64,000 nucleotides of DNA from Arenibacter catalasegens (lineage in GTDB: Bacteria; Bacteroidota; Bacteroidia; Flavobacteriales; Flavobacteriaceae): NCBI RefSeq assembly GCF_002909235.1, contig NZ_PHQQ01000008.1, positions 95,966 through 159,965 of the forward strand. The letters are read 5' to 3'. Shown piece after piece: positions 8,306 through 19,020 of the stretch (position 1 is the first letter of the stretch; every line of letters starts with the position of its first letter). The position numbers and the translations under genes were made by a program. Under the pieces are notes generated by a model, which made no database searches, was not told the DNA's origin, and was given only the letters and a program-made list of their open reading frames with translations.

Positions 8306-10459
8306 ATGAAGTACACATTGCAAATTTTATTACTCATCTTAATTATTATTTCCTGTAATCCTTCATCACAACGGGAAACTCCAGAAGTAAAAGCCGCCCA
8401 AGATGTTCTTAGTAGAGCCTTAGGGCCTGAAAATGCCTCCAAATTTATATTTAATTTCACTCGAAAGGATACCTTGGATACATACACCGTAAAGGTAGAA
8501 AACAATAAAATAGTAGTAACTGGAACTTCGCCCACGGCATTGACCAGAGGAGCGTATGATTATTTAAAAAATGCCACACATTCCATCATAAGTTGGTCTG
8601 GAAACAATATCCATATTCCAGAAATAGTACCCACATACGACAAAACAACTACCACCCCATTTAAATATCGCTATTACTTAAACACGGTTACCCATGGCTA
8701 CACTACCCCGTATTGGGGCTGGGAACGTTGGGAAAAGGAATTGGATTGGATGGCCCTTCACGGAATGAATATGCCCCTAATAGCTGGCGCACACGAGGCA
8801 ATTTTACGGCGAACCTTTAAAAAATTGGGATTAAAGGAAGATGAAGCTTTGGATTATTTCTCGGGACCTGCCCATTTCCCTTGGAACAGAATGGGGAATA
8901 TTGGGAGTTGGGACGGTCCTCCTCCTCTTTCTTTCTTTGAAAAACAAATTAAGCTGGCCCATAAAATGCAGGACCGAATGAGGGAATTGGATATGCATCC
9001 CATTGTTCATGCCTTTGCTGGTTTTGTGCCCAAAGGATTGCAAAGAATATATCCAAATGAAGAATTAAGGGAATTAGGCTGGGGTGGATTTGACGAAAAA
9101 GTACAGATTCTATCACCAAAAAGTGAACTTTTTAAAAAAATTGGAAAACTATACATCCAAGAATGGGAGAAAGAATTTGGGAAGGGTGAATTTTATTTGG
9201 CAGATAGCTTTAATGAAATGGACGTCCCTTTGTCCAATAATCCAGAAGTGGCCAAAGAAGAACTGGCCAGCTATGGTAAGGCCGTCTATGGACCCATAGC
9301 AGAAGCCAATCCGGATGCAGTCTGGGTAATGCAGGGATGGACCTTCCCCTATCATCGCGATAAGGACGGCAATTTGTTCTGGACTCCCGAAAGATTACAG
9401 GCAATGATGAGCGGAATACCGGATGATAAATTACTGATCCTCGACATGGCCAATGAATACAATGCTCTTTTTTGGAAAATTCCCTATTCATGGAAAATGT
9501 ACGATGGCTTTTTTGGCAAACAATGGATATATTCCTTTATCCCCAATATGGGTGGCAAGGTACCTTTGAACGGGGTATTGGATTTTTATGCGAAAGCTCC
9601 AGAGGAAGCCATTAATTTTAAGGATAAAAAAAACCTTGTAGGCTTTGGCTTTGCTCCCGAGGGAATAGAAAACAACGAAATGATCTATGAACTATTGGCC
9701 GATTGGGGCTGGAGGGAAAAAGCAATAAATTTGGATGACTGGATAAAAAACTACTGTTTGGACCGTTACGGAGGTTATTCCGAGTCTTTAAAAGGAGCTT
9801 ATGATTTGCTTCGGAATTCTGCATTGGGAACTTTTACCGACCATCCAAGATTTAAATATCAATTTAGGCCTGGTCAGGGCAGTGCTACAGTACACTATTC
9901 AGATGACTTCAAAGAAGCAACAAAACTTTTTTTGGAAGCCTCCAATGACTTTGATGATAAGGAATTATACAGCTATGATGCCATAGAAATTGGGGCTCAG
10001 GCGATTGGACTTAAAATCGATTCCATATTAACTGAGGCCGAAAGTGAAAGCGACGAAAATTTAAAGTACCAAACCTATCAGAATGCCATAGACTTAATGT
10101 TAAAGTTGGATAGGATACTGGCTTCGCACTCCAATCACAAATTAAGTAACTGGGTGGACATGGCCAGGAATTTTGGGGATACCCCGAGGGAAAAATTATA
10201 TTACGAAAGCAATGCCAAAAGATTGATTACTACCTGGGGCGGTGGTGTTAACGAATATTCTGCCCGTACATGGAGCGGATTGATCGGGGATTACTACGCC
10301 CAAAGGTGGCAATTATGGTTGGACGCCAAAAAACAAGATAAGGATTTTGATATATTGAAATGGGAAGAAGGGTGGATAACTTCAGAATGGAAAAATAACA
10401 CAGTGCCATTTGAAGACCCCATTGCGGCAATAAAAGCGGTACTATATAATCCAAAATAA
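8306..10459 (+). CDS. Alpha-N-acetylglucosaminidase (NAGLU, GH89)
   Basis: A predicted exo-hydrolase of terminal alpha-linked GlcNAc, 717 aa, made as a lipoprotein (signal ending IIISC at Cys17) and so probably anchored in the periplasm or at the outer membrane. The NAGLU N-domain, catalytic TIM barrel and helical C-domain follow in order. The barrel opens with YRYYLNTVTHGYTTPYWGW, matching the family signature. Both catalytic glutamates are recognisable: E304 in SFNEMDVP and E452 in APEGIENNEM. GH89 enzymes act on GlcNAc-alpha-1,4-Gal mucin caps and heparan-type ends. Inside this locus it implies an alpha-GlcNAc-bearing substrate. It appears intact and co-transcribed with the two upstream genes. 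Confidence 0.94.
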   Translation: MKYTLQILLLILIIISCNPSSQRETPEVKAAQDVLSRALGPENASKFIFNFTRKDTLDTYTVKVENNKIVVTGTSPTALTRGAYDYLKNATHSIISWSGNNIHIPEIVPTYDKTTTTPFKYRYYLNTVTHGYTTPYWGWERWEKELDWMALHGMNMPLIAGAHEAILRRTFKKLGLKEDEALDYFSGPAHFPWNRMGNIGSWDGPPPLSFFEKQIKLAHKMQDRMRELDMHPIVHAFAGFVPKGLQRIYPNEELRELGWGGFDEKVQILSPKSELFKKIGKLYIQEWEKEFGKGEFYLADSFNEMDVPLSNNPEVAKEELASYGKAVYGPIAEANPDAVWVMQGWTFPYHRDKDGNLFWTPERLQAMMSGIPDDKLLILDMANEYNALFWKIPYSWKMYDGFFGKQWIYSFIPNMGGKVPLNGVLDFYAKAPEEAINFKDKKNLVGFGFAPEGIENNEMIYELLADWGWREKAINLDDWIKNYCLDRYGGYSESLKGAYDLLRNSALGTFTDHPRFKYQFRPGQGSATVHYSDDFKEATKLFLEASNDFDDKELYSYDAIEIGAQAIGLKIDSILTEAESESDENLKYQTYQNAIDLMLKLDRILASHSNHKLSNWVDMARNFGDTPREKLYYESNAKRLITTWGGGVNEYSARTWSGLIGDYYAQRWQLWLDAKKQDKDFDILKWEEGWITSEWKNNTVPFEDPIAAIKAVLYNPK

Positions 10460-10768
10460 TTGTACAATGGAGAATAGACCCAGACTTGGTCTTTCAACAA
10501 TCCCATCCTCACTTATAAATTGTTGAGATAAAAAATACCGAGACCTAATTTCTTAATAAATACTGGGTCAAAATAGTATCTTAATTTGGCAAAATATTAC
10601 AGCTTAAAATTGAAAATTATTTTCGAACATCCATTTTTAACAGTCATTGAGATATGCTACCTAGTTGTTGGTCGATAATCTTTCAGAATTTAACGTATAG
10701 TTAAGAAATTTAACCGTCAATACGGTCAAAACTCAAGCCGTAATTACTAACTAAATATCAAAAATAAT
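10460..10768. other. Intergenic leader before the second susCD pair
   Basis: A 309-bp AT-rich gap. A weak hairpin (AGACC / GGTCT, about 10476-10492, then TTTC) may end the GH89 transcript. The 13-mer TATCTTAATTTGG at 10577-10589 recurs at 23347-23359 before the metallophosphoesterase gene. No gene is seen; the region probably holds the susC promoter, which I could not assign with confidence. Confidence 0.4.
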
Positions 10769-13700
10769 ATGAACAAGAAGATCCATTTCTTTTTAATGGC
10801 TTTAACCTTACTCTGTTTTAATGGAGTTATGGCACAAAGTAAAGCAATATCCGGCAGTGTTACGGATGCAAACGATGGAGCTCCCTTACCTGGAGTAAGC
10901 ATTGTGGTTCAAGGAACTACAAATGGTACGCAAACAGATTTCGATGGAAATTTTACTATTGAGGCTTCTACAGGCGACATACTTGTATTCTCTTATATAG
11001 GAATGAAAACACAGTCTGTAACCATTGGAGTTTCTAATAGCATTAATATTTCAATGCAAGAAGATGCCAGTCAACTGGAGGAAGTGGTTGTAACTGCTTT
11101 GGGTATAAAAAGAGAGGAAAGAGCTCTTGGGTATGCAGTATCTGAAATTAAAGGTGATGATATTGCCCAAGTGGCACAAATCAACCCTATAAATGCCATG
11201 CAAGGAAAGACTGCAGGGGTGCAAATTAGCACAACCTCTGGAGGAACATTTGGAGGTACCAGAATAACGATCAGAGGTAATTCTACTTTCGATCAGAATA
11301 CCCAACCCATCTTCGTGGTGGACGGAGTAATCTTGGACAATGATATTAGTGGTCAAAATGGTGCAGATTGGGGTAACCAACTTAAAAACCTCAACCCTGA
11401 TGATTTTGAATCTTTTTCGATTTTAAAAGGTGCTGCAGCTTCGGCACTTTATGGGTCCCGTGCACTGAACGGAGTAGTAATAGTTACTACCAAATCCGGG
11501 AAAAAACGCAAGGGACTTGGAGTTAGCGTTAACCAGACTGTTGGTGTACGAACAGTTTATGACACCCCAAATTTCCAAAATCAGTATGGTTCAGGCCTTA
11601 CTGCAGGTGGGTTTAGCTTTGTAACTAACGGACCAAATACGAGAACAAGAGACGATGCACATGACACTAGCCAGTTTTTCACCTATGACTTGGCCACTGG
11701 TCTACCATCCATGGCTTTTGATTCCTATGAAGAACATGCTGCCAGTTGGGGACCCCGTTTTGATGGCCAGGAAATTATAGACTATGATGGTTCTAGATCT
11801 ACATGGTCTGCACAGCCAAATAATTACAAGGAATCTTTTGATACTGGTTTTATAAGAAATACCAATGTTGCCATTGATGGAGGTAGTGAAACAAGTAGCT
11901 TTCGACTATCATTTTCCAATTTTTCCGAATCAGGGGTAGAATTAAGGAACGATTTTGACAAGAATTCTTTAAGTTTCAAAGGATCTCATGATTTGATAAA
12001 AGACAAACTTACTGTTAATGCCGTAATGCATTACACTCGCTCCAAAGCAAAGAATCCTTTGCAACCAGGTGGACTTACCTCATGGTTTCACGACGGTTTC
12101 CCAAGAAACTATGATGTGAACAAGTGGAAGAATAATTATTTGGACGTTGACGGTGGAGTTCCACACCCAAATGGAGACAACTACAATTTTACCAGAATGA
12201 GCAGAATTTGGGCCCATGCTCTTGAAGACGATAATATCCGTACAGAGGGTTCATTTATCTCGAATATTAACTTGAATTATAAGATTTCGGACAATATTAC
12301 AGCAACTCTTGATGGAAATATTAACCAATATACCTATAATCAAGAAACTAAGACCTTTGCAGACAATAGAGATCGACTGAACGGGTCCTACTCATTTGGA
12401 AACGGAGAAAAATTTCAACACAGTTTTTCTGCCAAGTTGTTTTTCGACAAACAGATTAATGATGATTTTAGAATGGATTTGTTGTTAGGTGGAGAATTAT
12501 GGACTTCTAAAGAACAAAGTCAATATGCCAACACCACTGGTGGATTTAAAATTCGTGATTTCTATTCTTTGGCCAACTCAAAAGATGCACTCAATGCAGG
12601 TGGCGGTATTGGACCAAGAAAAAAAATCAATTCAGTTTACGCCTTTTTCAATACTAGTTACAAAAGGGAACTTTATTTTAGTGCCACGGCTAGAAATGAC
12701 TGGTCTTCTGCTTTGGTTTACCCAAATGGTAAAGGCAACAACTCTTATTTCTACCCATCAGCCAGCTTAGGCTGGGTAAGCTCGGAAACCTTTGATCTAC
12801 CGGATTTCATTTCCTTTGCCAAATTAAGAGCCTCCTATGCCATTGTTGGTAATGACACCGACCCTTACAGGTTATCTACTGGATTTGTCGCTGATAATTT
12901 TAGCCAAAATCCAGACTTAAATATGTTTAGGTTCGAAGATAATACGGCAGTCTCTGTAAATTTGAAACCTGAAAAGAAATATTCATTTGAAACAGGTTTG
13001 GATCTTAGATTCTGGAATAACCGAATTGGTTTGGATGTAGCCTATTACAAGGACAATACTAAAAATCAAATTATCCCATTACAGGTTCCATCAGAGTCAG
13101 GAATCGATAATCAATTGATCAATGCTGGTAACCTTCAAAATCAAGGGATTGAAGCAGCATTAAATTTAAAGATAGTAGATAACCCAGATTTTAGTTGGGA
13201 CATAGGGGCCAATTACACTCATAACCGGGATAAAATTATTGAATTGGCACCAGGAATAAACGAATTTAGATTATTCGGAAATCCAGATGACTCCAACTCG
13301 GCTACAGCTTCTTACGCATATGTTGGAGGCAACTATGGTGACTTGGTTACCAGAAGAGGCTACGATTATTATGATGGCGCAAACAGTGCAAACCAAGGTA
13401 TTCCCGTTTTGGCAAATAGAAACGGTTGGTCTGTGGCTTATCCAATTGGGATCCAGAATAAGGACTCCCTATACGTAATGGGTAACATGCAAGCAGATTG
13501 GTATGGTGGCATGAACACCTCTGTAAGATATAAAAGATTACGTTTAAGTGCTATTGTAGACGCTAAATTTGGTGGTGAAATTTATTCAGCAGATGCAAGG
13601 TACGGTTTACACCAAGGTGTTTTGGAAAGTTCTTTACCCAATAGGGATGCTTCCCAAGGAGGTATTACTTGGACAAGCGAAGGACAAGGACAAAACTTTT

Positions 13701-14164
13701 TTGGAAAGACCTATGAGGACGGGTATATACCTAACGGAGTCTTTCCTGATGGAACAACCGTTACCTCTGGACCTTCCGACAATAGGTCAAATGTTGACGT
13801 TGGTGGCTTAACATATCAGCAAGCATACGACCAAGGTCTGGTAGAACCTACCCATTGGTCTGGATATGTTTATAGATGGACTTCCGCCAGTACTGGTACC
13901 CCTATTACGGGTGTTTACACTTCTAGCTGGGTAGCCTTAAGGGAGGTAACTTTGACATACGATGTGCCTTCGGAAATTTTGGACAAACTTCTAGTAAAAA
14001 GTGCTTCGTTGGCACTTACAGGACGGGATTTAGGATTTATCTATAATTCGTTACCCGATAATATAAACCCTACACTAAGTAGTAATGCAGCCGCGAATCC
14101 ACTTCAACAAAAGTCTTCGCCCTACATTAGATCTATTTCATTTTCGTTAAAACTCAATTTCTAA
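10769..14164 (+). CDS. SusC/RagA-family TonB-dependent receptor (no STN domain)
   Basis: The second outer-membrane glycan importer of the locus, 1131 aa. A signal peptide ends at about residue 22 (NGVMAQ). A carboxypeptidase-D-like domain spans about 26-110 (GSVTDANDGAPLPGVSIVV), then a QLEEVVVTALGIKREER plug entry, plug to about 235 (LNGVVIVTTKSGKK) and a long barrel ending SFSLKLNF. Unlike the first SusC it lacks an STN domain, so it is unlikely to signal to an anti-sigma factor. Its plug and barrel sequences clearly differ from the first copy, so the two pairs probably bind different fragments. susD starts 17 bp downstream. Confidence 0.95.
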   Translation: MNKKIHFFLMALTLLCFNGVMAQSKAISGSVTDANDGAPLPGVSIVVQGTTNGTQTDFDGNFTIEASTGDILVFSYIGMKTQSVTIGVSNSINISMQEDASQLEEVVVTALGIKREERALGYAVSEIKGDDIAQVAQINPINAMQGKTAGVQISTTSGGTFGGTRITIRGNSTFDQNTQPIFVVDGVILDNDISGQNGADWGNQLKNLNPDDFESFSILKGAAASALYGSRALNGVVIVTTKSGKKRKGLGVSVNQTVGVRTVYDTPNFQNQYGSGLTAGGFSFVTNGPNTRTRDDAHDTSQFFTYDLATGLPSMAFDSYEEHAASWGPRFDGQEIIDYDGSRSTWSAQPNNYKESFDTGFIRNTNVAIDGGSETSSFRLSFSNFSESGVELRNDFDKNSLSFKGSHDLIKDKLTVNAVMHYTRSKAKNPLQPGGLTSWFHDGFPRNYDVNKWKNNYLDVDGGVPHPNGDNYNFTRMSRIWAHALEDDNIRTEGSFISNINLNYKISDNITATLDGNINQYTYNQETKTFADNRDRLNGSYSFGNGEKFQHSFSAKLFFDKQINDDFRMDLLLGGELWTSKEQSQYANTTGGFKIRDFYSLANSKDALNAGGGIGPRKKINSVYAFFNTSYKRELYFSATARNDWSSALVYPNGKGNNSYFYPSASLGWVSSETFDLPDFISFAKLRASYAIVGNDTDPYRLSTGFVADNFSQNPDLNMFRFEDNTAVSVNLKPEKKYSFETGLDLRFWNNRIGLDVAYYKDNTKNQIIPLQVPSESGIDNQLINAGNLQNQGIEAALNLKIVDNPDFSWDIGANYTHNRDKIIELAPGINEFRLFGNPDDSNSATASYAYVGGNYGDLVTRRGYDYYDGANSANQGIPVLANRNGWSVAYPIGIQNKDSLYVMGNMQADWYGGMNTSVRYKRLRLSAIVDAKFGGEIYSADARYGLHQGVLESSLPNRDASQGGITWTSEGQGQNFFGKTYEDGYIPNGVFPDGTTVTSGPSDNRSNVDVGGLTYQQAYDQGLVEPTHWSGYVYRWTSASTGTPITGVYTSSWVALREVTLTYDVPSEILDKLLVKSASLALTGRDLGFIYNSLPDNINPTLSSNAAANPLQQKSSPYIRSISFSLKLNF

Positions 14165-14181
14165 ATTTGAAAATTTACAAC

Positions 14182-15948
14182 ATGAAAAAAGTAATATATA
14201 TATTAATCGGCCTGTTTGTTTTTACCGGTTGTGACGACGATTTTGCAGAAATCAATACGAATCCCGACATAGGGGTGCCGCCACCAGAAACTTTGTTCAC
14301 TTATGTTCAAAAAGAAATGGTTACCTATAAAAATGGCGGTGAATGGTATCACGAAAATCATCAGAAAATGACCTGGGCCCAGTACTTGGTGCAGGGAAAA
14401 GCCAATGATAGTGATATTAATACTATTCTACCTGGAAGTAAATATGGGACATTCTATGTAAAAATAATGAACCATTTAACTGAGATGAGACTTCAGATTT
14501 CCGAACTATCGGAAGAAGAACAAAAATTCTATCAAAAAATGGTAGCGGCATCTGATATCCTTCAGGCCTTTTTTGCTCTTAGAATTACGGACCAGTATGG
14601 TGACATTCCTTACTCGGAAGCAGCTGATGGCCGTAGGGAAGGTAAATTGGACCCCAACTATGACAAACAGGAAGCGGTTTTAATACAGCTTGTTGCTGAA
14701 CTAAATTTGGCCATTCAAAAAATGGACGAAAATATCTCCAGCAGCTATAATTTCGCCTCTAATGACATTGCTTATGAAGGAGATATCACGAAATGGATTA
14801 AATGCGCCAATGCAGTTAAATTAAGAATTGCAACTCGTTTACTAAGTCAAAATGAATCAAAAGCACAGGAAATTATTACCAGTGTGGCCTCAGATGGTAG
14901 ATTGTTTGAAAGTGAAGATGACCAATTCACATTTGATTTAGGAGGTACCTACAGAGGTTCTCCAGGAGCAGATTTTGAATGGAAAGGTGTAATGTGGTCT
15001 GCAGAACCCATGGTGGAATTCATGAAAACTACCTCTGACCCCAGATTGAGAATATTTTATGAACCCAATGGATACACTCAGGAAACAATAGATGCGTTTG
15101 CTGATCCAACTACTATTTCTCCAGCTGTAGATATAACTAATGACAATGCGGTATTGTATACTACCGCTGATGGCGAAGATATATTTGGATATCGTTTTAT
15201 TGGATTGCCCGCCTTTAGAAACGATCCCAATATCGGAGTTCCCGACTACTATTTATTTGCAGACCAACCCAATTCAGTGGGGACCAATGCAACCATGTTG
15301 TCAAAATACAACAGAAGATTGATTCAGGAATGTAATTTTCGCTATGGTGGACTACCACAACCTGAAGGCAATTATGTGGATGTAATGATATCCTATTCAG
15401 AAGTTTGCTTTATGATGTCCGAATTCATACTTAAAGGCTATACCACTGGTGATGCAGCAGACTGGTATGGAAAGGGAATGGAATCCTCATTGAGAACCTA
15501 TAATATGTTAGGTGAGAGGCAAGATTTGATTATGCGAGTAGCCAATAAGGAATACCCATATTTGCCAATCAGTGAGGATGAAATAACCAATTACATGGCC
15601 AACCCATCCTTACAGTTGAATGGCACAGATGATTTGGAAAAAGTTTACATCCAACAATTTTTAAATTTTTACCGCCTTCCAGAGGAAGGGTGGATACTTT
15701 CTATGCGAACTGGATATCCCAAATATGGTTCTTCATTGTTGGCAAGATCTGCCACTGATAACCCGGAAATACCTTTTCCAAGAAGAATACCTTCCCCGGA
15801 ACCAGGTGACCTCAATGTTGCTAAATGGCTGCAGGCGAATACTGACCAAGGGTTTACCAGCCCTAGGGATGAAACGCCAAGTGTATTAAATTCCCAAAGA
15901 CTTTGGTGGGACAAAAACAACCCAACCATTGGTAGTGGAGGAAACTAA
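14182..15948 (+). CDS. SusD/RagB-family lipoprotein (SusD-like_2 type)
   Basis: A surface glycan-binding lipoprotein of 588 aa, partner of the SusC just upstream. The ATG at 14182 was chosen because it gives a clean lipoprotein signal ending LFVFTGC; an in-frame TTG at 14167 would only lengthen the n-region. The mature protein begins DDDFAEINTNPD, the start typical of the SusD-like_2 subfamily. It has the ITDQYGDIPYSEA segment in the TPR-like body and a VCFMMSEFILKG helix near residue 410. It is longer than the first SusD (502 aa), with extra loops. The inverted repeat at 15988 probably terminates the pair. Confidence 0.92.
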   Translation: MKKVIYILIGLFVFTGCDDDFAEINTNPDIGVPPPETLFTYVQKEMVTYKNGGEWYHENHQKMTWAQYLVQGKANDSDINTILPGSKYGTFYVKIMNHLTEMRLQISELSEEEQKFYQKMVAASDILQAFFALRITDQYGDIPYSEAADGRREGKLDPNYDKQEAVLIQLVAELNLAIQKMDENISSSYNFASNDIAYEGDITKWIKCANAVKLRIATRLLSQNESKAQEIITSVASDGRLFESEDDQFTFDLGGTYRGSPGADFEWKGVMWSAEPMVEFMKTTSDPRLRIFYEPNGYTQETIDAFADPTTISPAVDITNDNAVLYTTADGEDIFGYRFIGLPAFRNDPNIGVPDYYLFADQPNSVGTNATMLSKYNRRLIQECNFRYGGLPQPEGNYVDVMISYSEVCFMMSEFILKGYTTGDAADWYGKGMESSLRTYNMLGERQDLIMRVANKEYPYLPISEDEITNYMANPSLQLNGTDDLEKVYIQQFLNFYRLPEEGWILSMRTGYPKYGSSLLARSATDNPEIPFPRRIPSPEPGDLNVAKWLQANTDQGFTSPRDETPSVLNSQRLWWDKNNPTIGSGGN

Positions 15949-15987
15949 AATAACTCATTGACAAAAAGGGCAGTATTTATTTATTGC

Positions 15988-16025
15988 AATGGTTGGCCAA
16001 CAAGATTGGCCAACCATTTTTTTTG
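15988..16025 (+). terminator. Strong intrinsic terminator after the second susCD pair
   Basis: A perfect 13-bp stem (AATGGTTGGCCAA at 15988-16000; TTGGCCAACCATT at 16006-16018) with a 5-nt loop is followed by a run of Ts. It starts 40 bp after the susD stop. The enzyme genes from 16193 are therefore likely a separate transcript or depend on read-through. Confidence 0.85.
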
Positions 16026-16192
16026 TTAAATAAAATAAATTAAGTGCCTACAATTCAATACCAAAACATCAATAACACATTACAATCAGCAAAAAAAGTA
16101 TCAAAATTAGTCTGGGCAGTGGTTGCCCTATACTAGGATCCAAAGTATATTGGTATTCCTAAAAAGGATTAAAATTTCAGCAACATATATCC

Positions 16193-19003
16193 ATGAAATA
16201 CTTAAAAATATATTTACCGCTATTCTTGTTATTCTCCGTGGCCACCTATTCCCAACAATCCACCTCAGGAGTACTATCCCTTTCTGAATTAGATGTTGAA
16301 AAACCGGAACAACCTTGGTGGTCTGCCCAAAAGAACTTGGCCATCAACGGAATGCCCATTAGAATTAGTGGAGAATCATTTAAAAATGGTATTGGGACCT
16401 TGTCCGGAAGTAAACTATATATTTTCCTTGATGGGAAGAGTCAAAATTTTAAAGCCCAGGTAGGAATTCAGGATAAGCAGGATTTTCCGCAAAACGTAAA
16501 ATATAATACACTAAGCGATGGCAATAAATTATTCTATACCCAAAACGAAGAGGATAAAACATTTGTAGCCATTGCCAACTCAGAAGTCAACATGGGCAAT
16601 GGCAGTGTTAGATTCGTAATAAAAGGAGATGGAAAATTGTTGTGGAAAAGTAAAAAAATTATTGGTGGAGGTAAAACCATGGATGTTAATATAGACCTCA
16701 TAGGCATACAAGTTTTAGAACTCAGCGTTGAGGATAATGGTGATGGTGTCTCAGGTGACCATGCCGTTTGGGCAAATGCAACCATCAACTTTACCAACTT
16801 TAAACCACAATTGGTTGATGCCAGCTATCTAAATAAACTTAAAACGGTTGATGCCAATTTTAATAACAGCATTAAACCTTTCATACAAAAGTTACCCTAT
16901 GGCCAAAACATTTATAAAGGAGGGGTAAAAGAAGATTGGCTAATAGAAAAAATAAGACTGCCTTCCATGGTCTACCAACAGGCCGATGGAAAGGAAATTG
17001 TAATATCCAACGGCCTGGTCAGCAGGACTTTCCGACTTACACCAAATTGTGCTACGGTTGGATTTACCAACCTTGTAACTGGCGAATCACTGCTCCGTGG
17101 TGTTAGTCCAGAGGCCATGCTTACCATAGACGGACAGGAATATACCGTTGGTGGTTTGGACGGACAAATAGAATATGGCTATTTAAAAGAGGAATGGTTA
17201 GAGCAGATGTGGACTCCGCCAGGATCTTTTCAACTTACCGATTTTAAGATTGATGAGATTCAGGACCGTATTAATTGGCCCAACAAAAGATGGTCTTCCA
17301 AACCGAAAATTCCAACACAGGGAAAGCATATTATTTTCACCTATGCCCATCCAGGATTTCAAGGCCTATCAGTGAAGGTGCATTATGAAATCTATGATGG
17401 CATTCCTTTGATCAGCAAATGGTTCACCATTGAAAACAGTGGGTCAAAATCCGTTGTTTTAAACAATTTTAAAAGTGAAATCCTGGCCATGGTGGAGGCC
17501 GAAAGTGCTGTGGAAAAACAAAAAGGCTGGGAGACCCCCAACATTCATGTGGAAAGCGATTTTGAATTTCATTCCATGTCCATGAAAAATGCCAACAAAG
17601 TGGTACACTGGGAAAAAGATGCCCGCTATACTTCTCAGGCCAGTTATTTATTATCCACTCCCTGTTTGTTGGAATGCAAACTTCCCATTGGTCCAAATGA
17701 AACCATTGAAAAAGATTCCACTTTTCAATCCTTTAGAGTCTGGGAAATGCCCTTTGATAGTTTTGATAAACAGCGCAAAGGCCTATATACCAATGCTATG
17801 TATTCCTTAATAGCCCCATGGACAACCGAAAATCCTCTATTTTTACATTTGACTACGACGGATGATACCAAAGTAAAGGCAGCTATTGACCAATGTGCCG
17901 AAACGGGTTATGAAATGGTGATACTAAGTTTTGGCAGTGGCCTTAACATGGAAGACCTGTCCGATATCAATATCAACAAATTTAAAGCCTTGGCAGATTA
18001 TGCCCATTCCAAGGGTATAGAACTTGGGGGATATTCCCTATTATCCAGCAGATGGATCAGTGAGGAAGTAGATGTTATTAATCCCGAAACAGGGAAAAGA
18101 GGTGGTGTAATTCATGGCAGCTCCCCTTGCCTAAATAGCCAGTGGGGAATTGACTATTTTGAAAAATTAACGGCCTTCTTCGAAAAAACCGGCTTTGATC
18201 TTTTGGAACACGATGGTTCCTACCCAGGTCAATTATGTGCCTCCACCTCACATGCAGGTCATAAGGGTCTGGAGGATTCCCAATGGAAATCTTGGAAACG
18301 AATTACCGATTTCTACAAATGGTGCAACGAAAAAGGAATTTCCCTAAATATCCCAGATTGGTATTATCTTAGTGGCAGCACTAAAAATGGCATTGGTTAT
18401 AGAGAGGTGAACTGGTCATTACCACGTGAACGACAATTGGTACTAGGGCGACAAAATATGTATGACGGAACTTACGACAGGCTTCCTAGTATGAGTTGGA
18501 CCTTTGTTCCCCTAACAGAGTACCATGGTGGAGGGGCCGAAGCGACTATAGAACCATTGGACACCCATTTAGAAGCCTATAAGGCTCATATGGTACAAAA
18601 CTATGGCATGGGGGTTCAGGCGTGTTATAGGGGTCCTCGTTTGTACGATACCGATAAAACTAAGGCCTCCGTTATAGAAGTGGTAGATTGGTACAAGAAA
18701 TACCGCCAGATCCTCAACGCTCCCATTGTTCACTTAAAGAGGGCCAATGGAAGGGAAATTGATGGTGTTATGCACGTTGACCCCGATTTAAACGAAAAGG
18801 GACTCGCAATGTTCTTTAACCCTACTAACGAGACATTGTCCCAAACCATAAAACTCCCCCTATATTACACAGGACACGCCAATGAAGTCAGCATTAAGGA
18901 GAAGGAAGGAAAAAGAATAAACTATGAATTGGCAAGGGATTATTCGGTAGAATTGGAAGTGGAAATTCCCGCCAACGGCAGCACTTGGTATGTAATTTAT
19001 TGA
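16193..19003 (+). CDS. NPCBM-containing alpha-galactosidase-like glycoside hydrolase
   Basis: A 936-aa secreted protein with a signal peptide ending near ATYSQ. Residues about 30-205 look like an NPCBM carbohydrate-binding jelly roll (GISGES-type start with KNGIGT, and an SGDHAVWANA end). A beta-sandwich follows, then a TIM barrel from about 560 with VILSFGSGLN, ELGGYSLLSS, and FDLLEHDGSYPG, where D674 at a strand end is the candidate nucleophile. A C-terminal beta domain ends GSTWYVIY. The layout resembles clan GH-D enzymes (GH27/GH36 alpha-galactosidases and alpha-N-acetylgalactosaminidases), but I cannot assign a CAZy family by eye. The next gene starts 17 bp downstream, so the two are co-transcribed. 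Confidence 0.72.
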   Translation: MKYLKIYLPLFLLFSVATYSQQSTSGVLSLSELDVEKPEQPWWSAQKNLAINGMPIRISGESFKNGIGTLSGSKLYIFLDGKSQNFKAQVGIQDKQDFPQNVKYNTLSDGNKLFYTQNEEDKTFVAIANSEVNMGNGSVRFVIKGDGKLLWKSKKIIGGGKTMDVNIDLIGIQVLELSVEDNGDGVSGDHAVWANATINFTNFKPQLVDASYLNKLKTVDANFNNSIKPFIQKLPYGQNIYKGGVKEDWLIEKIRLPSMVYQQADGKEIVISNGLVSRTFRLTPNCATVGFTNLVTGESLLRGVSPEAMLTIDGQEYTVGGLDGQIEYGYLKEEWLEQMWTPPGSFQLTDFKIDEIQDRINWPNKRWSSKPKIPTQGKHIIFTYAHPGFQGLSVKVHYEIYDGIPLISKWFTIENSGSKSVVLNNFKSEILAMVEAESAVEKQKGWETPNIHVESDFEFHSMSMKNANKVVHWEKDARYTSQASYLLSTPCLLECKLPIGPNETIEKDSTFQSFRVWEMPFDSFDKQRKGLYTNAMYSLIAPWTTENPLFLHLTTTDDTKVKAAIDQCAETGYEMVILSFGSGLNMEDLSDININKFKALADYAHSKGIELGGYSLLSSRWISEEVDVINPETGKRGGVIHGSSPCLNSQWGIDYFEKLTAFFEKTGFDLLEHDGSYPGQLCASTSHAGHKGLEDSQWKSWKRITDFYKWCNEKGISLNIPDWYYLSGSTKNGIGYREVNWSLPRERQLVLGRQNMYDGTYDRLPSMSWTFVPLTEYHGGGAEATIEPLDTHLEAYKAHMVQNYGMGVQACYRGPRLYDTDKTKASVIEVVDWYKKYRQILNAPIVHLKRANGREIDGVMHVDPDLNEKGLAMFFNPTNETLSQTIKLPLYYTGHANEVSIKEKEGKRINYELARDYSVELEVEIPANGSTWYVIY

Positions 19004-19020
19004 GCAATAAAATAACACAT

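Noticed and set aside
18985..19020. Upstream start for the GH95-like gene
   Set aside because: It overlaps the preceding gene and would bury the lipoprotein signal.
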